Shown here: piece by piece, positions 59,195 to 64,000 of the stretch | How positions within the stretch are numbered: position 1 is the stretch's first letter | Layout of the letters: every line of letters begins with the position of its first letter | Source: Flaccisagitta enflata | Taxonomy: Eukaryota; Chaetognatha; Sagittoidea; Aphragmophora | Reading direction: 5' to 3' | Length of the DNA stretch: 64,000 nt | NCBI GenBank assembly: GCA_965153355.1 | Contig: OZ231127.1 | Location: 49,042,001 to 49,106,000, forward strand | Made by a program: the position numbers and the translations under genes | The notes under the pieces: generated by a model | Told to the model about the DNA's origin: nothing | What the model saw: the letters and a program-made list of their open reading frames with translations, nothing else | Databases searched by the model: none

Positions 59195-59300
59195 ACAGAG
59201 AGATGGACGCACAGACAGACGGATGGACAGATGGACAAAGCAATGGACGGACCAATGGACAGCCAAAGCCTCTTATAGAAATGTGTGGACGCATCTAAAA
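59195..59300 (+). mobile_element. F1b end module (partial)
   Basis: A GATGGACGCACAGACAGACGG tract, AAAGCCTCTTATAGAAATG and TGTGGACGCATCTAAAAA. A GAAA microsatellite starts directly at its A-rich end. Confidence 0.6.
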
Positions 59301-59361
59301 AGAAAGAAAGAGAGAAAGAAAGAAAGAAAGAAAGTAAGAAAGGAATTAGGAAAGAAAAAGA

Positions 59362-59392
<31 letters not shown>

Positions 59393-59445
59393 GAAAGAAA
59401 AAAAGAAAAGAAAAAAAAAAAGAAAAAGGAAACTAAAACATATCT
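59301..59445. repeat. (GAAA)n / A-rich microsatellite
   Basis: GAAA units passing into GAAAAAAAAA-type units, seeded at the A tail of the F1b end. Confidence 0.93.
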
Positions 59446-60288
59446 TCCAAACTTGTTTTTATTTTTTGTCATCTAAGACCATTTAGACATTTCTAGCTCA
59501 ATCCATTGAGTAAGAAGCTCTAATGAAAAAAATTTTTCTCAACAAATGAAGATTAAATTAGGCCCTAACTGTAAATGTATGCTTTGTTTCAAATCAACAA
59601 GGTGGACAAAGTATCTAAAAGTATCTAACTCAGACCGATGAAACTATGAATCTAATACTAGAAAAAAAGACAAAGACTGAGAGACAGACAGAGGACAGCG
59701 CAATTGCCTTTATTTTTGGGAGTTAAGTAGGGAGGAAAGGAAGAACAGAGGAAGAGAGGAAAAAGAAATTGAGAAAATGGAAGCTGCGCTTATCAAAGGT
59801 TTTTGACCCACCACAGCGGGAACAATAACAGTAACTTACAGCGGGAAACATAAGTTGACTCATAACGTTGTTGGTTTTATGAACTGATACTAAACAATTT
59901 GAAGCAAGTTATGATGTGAAGGTCGACGTAACTTCCGCTGTAAGGCACCGTATAGCGGCTACATTTGGGCTGGCGTCATATATGCTACTCAGTACTTACA
60001 TATTCTACGAAGGAGAGGCTATGTAGTCATTCCTCAGTCAATGAGTTACCAACTTATTATATGTATGACGCCCTTGACATAGTCCACGTGGAAATATTCG
60101 CATTCAGCGACTGTTGAAATGATTTGAAACTCATAGTATGAGTAGCAGTTGGTCCAACGATGCAAGCACAAATTTACACGACTTATTACAAAGTTATTAG
60201 TTTTTGCGCTTGTTGCTTCATTCGTTAGATTTGAAAGATCCGGTGCCGGAGAATCAGCAAAACTAATACATTGTGTATGTGTAAGCTG
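59446..60288. other. Unassigned stretch
   Basis: No gene. GGCGTCATATATG (59972) and ATATGTATGACGCC (60058) form a weak inverted pair 100 bp apart. Confidence 0.45.
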
Positions 60289-60694
60289 TACTACCTAGGA
60301 AATAAGTTTGGAATCAAAAAGGGTTAGATTTGATCTATCCATTGAACTTTGTTTAAAACATGACTCTGATAGCATGAAAACTTCATGTAACATTTTTGTT
60401 GACTAACATCTTCAGTTTTGCAGGTGGAGGGCGGTCTGTGAAGATTTTCATACAGTTTAGCAAGGTCTTGTTCTGGCATCTGTGAGCAGTTATTGCCAGC
60501 TTTACATTGAATGGAGTGTTTACATGGTTTTGCTTGTCATTTCTAAACGGTTGAAGCCACGGAAACAAGCTTGCGCTCATCTTGAAGATTTTTTGATGTA
60601 GATTGATTTGCTTTTTTAAATAAGTTATTTAGCTTTTTTGAAAGCCAAGATATCTATGGTAGAAGTTGATTCCAAACTTATTTCCTAGGTAGTA
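60289..60694. mobile_element. TA-flanked MITE with perfect 29-bp terminal inverted repeats
   Basis: The left 29 bp (beginning TACTACCTAGGAAATAAGTT) and the right 29 bp are exact inverses. The ends include TA, as in Tc1/mariner insertions. The interior of about 350 bp has only a 65-codon frame without a domain. Perfect ends suggest recent activity. Confidence 0.85.
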
Positions 60695-60890
60695 TCTCGA
60701 TGATTAATCATTTCCAAATACCTTTTCATGTGCATGCTGATATTAAGTCAAAAGATTTCAGACTATAATCGCGTGTATAATATTTTCTGCGTGAAACTAA
60801 ATCTTATTCTTACTCAATCTTATCCGATTAAGATGAAAATCAGTTGACTATTACGTTTGGCGTGCTCACATATGGAGTGGAAGGGATGAT

Positions 60891-63026
60891 AACAAGGCCA
60901 ACACCTTTAAGTCGCGTGCGAGATGATGGTAACTGAATTGACCTGACTCCTTATTGTATCACTTTATTGACTTAATCCAGACTTAAACCAGACTTAAACC
61001 AGACTTAAACCAGACTTAAACCAGACCTAAACCAGACTTAAACCAGACTTAAACCAGACTTAAACCAGACTTAAACCAGACTTAAACCAGACTTTAACTA
61101 GACTCAAACCAGACTCAAACCAGACTCAAACCAGACTCAAACCAGACTCAAACCAGACTCAAACCAGACTCAAACCAGACTCAAGCCAGACTCAAGCCAG
61201 ACTCAAGCCAGACTCAAAGCAGACTCAAGCCAGACTCAAGCCAGACTCAAGCCAGACTCGAACTAGACTCAAACTAGACTCAAACTAGACTCAAACTAGA
61301 CTCAAACTAGACTCAAACCAGACTAGACTTAAACCAGACCTAAACCAGACCTAAACCAGACTTAAACCAGACTTAAACCAGACTTAAACCAGACTTAAAC
61401 TAGATCTTAACCAAACTTAAACCAGACCTTAACCAAACTTAAATCACATCTTCACCAGACTTAAAATGATGTAAAATGGAATGACTTACAGTGACTCAGA
61501 ATGACTCATAGTGACTCAGAATGACAAAGAATGACTTAAAATGACTAAAAATGACTTAAAATGATTTATAATGACTTAAAATGATGTAAAATGACAAAAA
61601 ATGACAAAAACTGCAATCACAAAAAAAAAAATGACCAAAATTGACTTAGAATGACTAAGATTGACTAAAAATGACTTAAAATGATTTGAAAAGACATAAA
61701 ACGACGAAAAAATGCTAAACCTTACAGACTCGGACTGACTTCTAGTGACTCAGAATGACTTCTAGTGACTCAGAATGACTTCCAGTGACTCAGAATGACT
61801 TCTAGTGACTCAGAATGACTAAGAATGACTTAACTCTTAAGCCAAACTTATACTAGACTAAAACCAGACTTAAACCAGACATAAACCAGACCAGAATCAG
61901 ACATAAACCAGACATAAACCAGACTTAAACCTGACCTAAACCAGACTTAAACCAGACTTAAACCAGATTTAAACCAGACTTTAACCAGACTTAACCAGAC
62001 TCAAACCAGACTTAAAATGACTTGAAATAACTTTAAATCGTGTAAAATGACAAAAACTTCAAAAGTCAAAAAATGATTTTGAGTGACTAAGAATAACTTA
62101 GAATGACTTAAGATGACTTAGGATGACTTAGAATGACTTTGGATAACTTAAAATGACTTAAAATGACTTAAAATGACATAAAACAACAAAAACTTCAAAA
62201 GTCAAAAAATGACTTAAAGTGACTTAGAATTACTTGGAATGACTTAGAATGACTTAGAAGGACTTAGAATGACTTAGAATAACTTAAAATGACCTGAAAT
62301 GACTTAAAATAACATAAAGCAACAAAAACAGGTCGCCCAAGGGCAATATGTGGTCAGCGATACCCGTTGCCCTGCTTTGAGTGATTGTGAATTGGAGTGA
62401 GGGGAAGCAGGGCAGCGGCCCCGAAGGGGACGAAGTCCTGTAGAACACAGGGGGACTTTCGTTCGTCCTACCTGAGGAAGTGGATGAGATGCTATAGAGG
62501 GCTGACTGAAGGCATTCAAGAGCCTAAACTGAGGTCTAAGGCCTGAAAATGCCAATTGGAAGCTTGAGAGGGCTGACTTATGGCTTGAGAGAGCTGGATT
62601 AAGGCTTGAAAGGCCAGAGGACTGATTTGAGGCCTGAGAGGCTTAATCTGAGGCCTGAGAGGCCAGGTTTGAGGCCTGAGAAGCCAGATTTGAGGCCTGA
62701 GAAGCCAGATTTGAGGCCTGAGAGGCCAGATTTGAGGCCTGAGAGGCCAGATTTGAGGCCTGAGAGGCCAGATCTGAGGCCTGAGGGGCTGGATTTGAGG
62801 CCTGAGAGGCTGAATTTGAGGCCTGAGGGGTCTGATGAAGGGGGGGACTAACGGACAAACGAACGGACGGACAAACGAAAGTCCCCCTGTGTTCTACAGG
62901 ACTTTGTCCCCTTCGGGGCCGCTGCCCAAAAAGCTAACAAAAGCAAAGTGTGACCGACGGACCGACGGACCGACCGACAGACAGACGGACAGAGTGGGTC
63001 ATAGAGTCGCGTGCACGCGACTAAAA
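60891..63026 (+). mobile_element. Long F1 element, copy c, with an F2 insertion
   Basis: Left end AACAAGGCCAACACCTTTAA, GTCGCGTGCGAGATGATGG. Arrays of AAACCAGACTT units (60970-61450, 61850-62010) alternate with AATGACTTA units (61460-61830, 62015-62320). The F2 element fills 62329-62932. The right end resumes at AGCAAAGTGTGACCGACGG, with CAGAGTGGGTCATAGAG, the intact palindrome AGTCGCGTGCACGCGACT and AAAAA at 63026. The order of blocks mirrors copy d. Confidence 0.85.
62329..62932 (+). mobile_element. F2 element, copy 7
   Basis: Left arm CAGGTCGCCCAAGGGCAATA, hairpin TGCCCTGCTT ... AAGCAGGGCA. The 59-bp terminal repeats at 62410-62468 and 62869-62927 differ at only two positions. Interior of ~21-bp GGCCTGAGAGGCCAGATTTG units. 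It lies inside F1 copy c, so it inserted after that element. Confidence 0.85.
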
Positions 63027-63612
63027 AGAGGGCCAGACCCTAGAGATGGACAGAAGCAACAGATAACAGGTAATTGGACTGAGAAAGTCAGAGAAGCGCG
63101 AGAGAGCAACAAATTGAAGGAGGTAAGGAAGGGGTCAGGAACAAAGTCCTTCTTATAGTCGTCGAAAAGAAGAAGAAATGCGAATTGCAACAGAAAATGC
63201 CCTTGAGAGAACCAATCCCAAGGCTGTATCACTCTCTCTCTTGGCCCCAGGAGGGACTGAGTGATGTATTTATATATCGTCGCAGTCGAGATAGTCCGTC
63301 CCGTGTTTTGGAGCGTGTCAAAACGGCCATTTATGAAGCTAGTGACACAAAAAATGTGTCATTAACCCATGAAAAATATCGTTATGACACGGCCATTAAG
63401 CACCGTTACAAAACGATCTTTTTTTGGTGTTACAACATTTATGGCATGCCGCAGTTTTGAAACGCTTTTTTTGGGGGCCTAATACACATGTTTCATACAG
63501 AGGGCATACCGATGCTAAAGAACTAAATGTAGCTACTATTTTCTTGTGTCAAAAGACCCACTTTTTGCGTTTCTAAAACGCATAAATGCTAAGTTATGTA
63601 ACGACTGCATTT
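63027..63612. repeat. Unassigned, with GTTTCAAAACG-type motifs, copy 3
   Basis: From about 63300 the sequence carries TGTCAAAACGGCC, GTTACAAAACG and GTTTTGAAACGC motifs like those at 26990 and 31560. No gene. Confidence 0.5.
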
Positions 63613-63770
63613 AGTGTTTCAGAAACGGCCTTTTTGGCGTTTCAGAAACAGCCTTTTTGGCGTTTCAGAAACGCCATTTTTGGCGTTACAGAAACGCCAT
63701 TTTTGGTGATTCAGAAACGCCGTTTTTGGCATTTCAGAAACGCCATTTTTGGCGTTTCAGAAACACTACA
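63613..63770. repeat. Palindromic minisatellite, ~22-bp unit
   Basis: About seven units of GGCGTTTCAGAAACGCC plus ATTTTT or CTTTTT. The core GGCGTTTC-A-GAAACGCC is its own inverse, so each unit can form a hairpin. One or two base changes per unit. Confidence 0.9.
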
Positions 63771-63862
63771 ATGTGAAGGAATGGTAAATGCAAAAAAAGA
63801 TTATTTATATAGCGCCCATTCTTATTGTAAAGAAAATGACTTGATATGACCAGAAAAGATAG

Positions 63863-63994
63863 AACAAAACCGGATACACAGCCAATACCAGTCGCAGACG
63901 AGTGGGCAAAACATGCTTGTTTTTCCCCTTGTGCAGGCAGACTAACTGACAGGCTGATGGATGGACAAAGCCTCTTATGAAGAAGCCAATCCGC
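63863..63994 (+). mobile_element. Diverged F1b element
   Basis: AACAAAACCGGATACACAGC, AATACCAGTCGCAGACGAG, GACTAACTGACAGGCTGATGG and GACAAAGCCTCTTATGAAG, ending at the window edge. Both ends are recognisable but mutated. Confidence 0.55.
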
Positions 63995-64000
63995 AACTAA

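Noticed and set aside
59972-60072. Small inverted pair GGCGTCATATATG / ATATGTATGACGCC
   Set aside because: Only about 12 bases match, with no support from a second copy or flanking duplication.

Overview
This is a gene-poor, repeat-saturated stretch of a nuclear genome from a eukaryote, probably an animal. I found no convincing protein-coding gene, rRNA or intact tRNA gene. The reasons for calling it eukaryotic are long GA, CA, AAC, GAT, GAAA and GGAA microsatellites, a near-kilobase satellite array, tRNA-derived SINE-like heads, TA-flanked MITEs and hAT-like insertions with 8-bp target duplications. Conserved-end elements carrying internal tandem repeats recall the non-autonomous Helentron-type ('pearl'-like) elements of molluscs and other marine invertebrates, but the species cannot be named from this sequence. 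Long open frames here are translations of simple repeats (poly-His, poly-Ser-Leu, poly-Arg-Glu, poly-Phe-Leu-Ser) or of satellite DNA.

Layout. 1-3.6 kb: microsatellites and three small inverted-repeat MITEs. 3.6-13.0 kb: a satellite array with a ~959-bp unit, eight full periods plus a partial unit, with decayed flanks. 13-24 kb: foldback elements, a tRNA-like SINE and microsatellites. 24.28-25.44 kb: a 1.16-kb (GAT)n tract. 27-31 kb: three members of a 'GCAGCGG' terminal-inverted-repeat family (F2), followed by a 600-bp GAAA/GGAA tract. 33-38 kb: short members of the 'GTCG' family (F1) and a 770-bp mariner-type MITE. 38.4-52.1 kb: two long F1 elements filled with 10-16-bp minisatellites, separated by a multi-level nest of insertions. 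53-64 kb: microsatellites, two long F1 elements in inverted orientation to each other, a MITE with a perfect 29-bp terminal repeat, and a palindromic minisatellite.

The most notable biology is transposon architecture. F1 elements share fixed ends: AACAAGGCC plus GTCGCGTGC at one side, and a GACC/GACA tract plus the perfect palindrome AGTCGCGTGCACGCGACT and AAAA at the other. Their interiors are unrelated, expandable tandem repeats. F2 elements share a ~59-bp terminal inverted repeat and an extra hairpin-bearing arm on one side only, with a ~21-bp GGCCTGAG array inside. Between 40.88 and 50.47 kb the insertions can be unpicked as nested layers: an F1-type element, holding an F2 element, holding a ~5.2-kb foldback element with ~1.25-kb inverted arms (8-bp duplication GTTCTACA), holding a 2.47-kb hAT-like element (perfect 8-bp duplication TTGGTACA), which itself holds two further F2 elements. 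The satellite unit also carries a ~40-bp piece of the F1 end module, which links the satellite to the dispersed family.

Names F1, F2, M1 and so on are local labels used only here. Family assignments rest on ends, target duplications and structure, because no transposase is visible.
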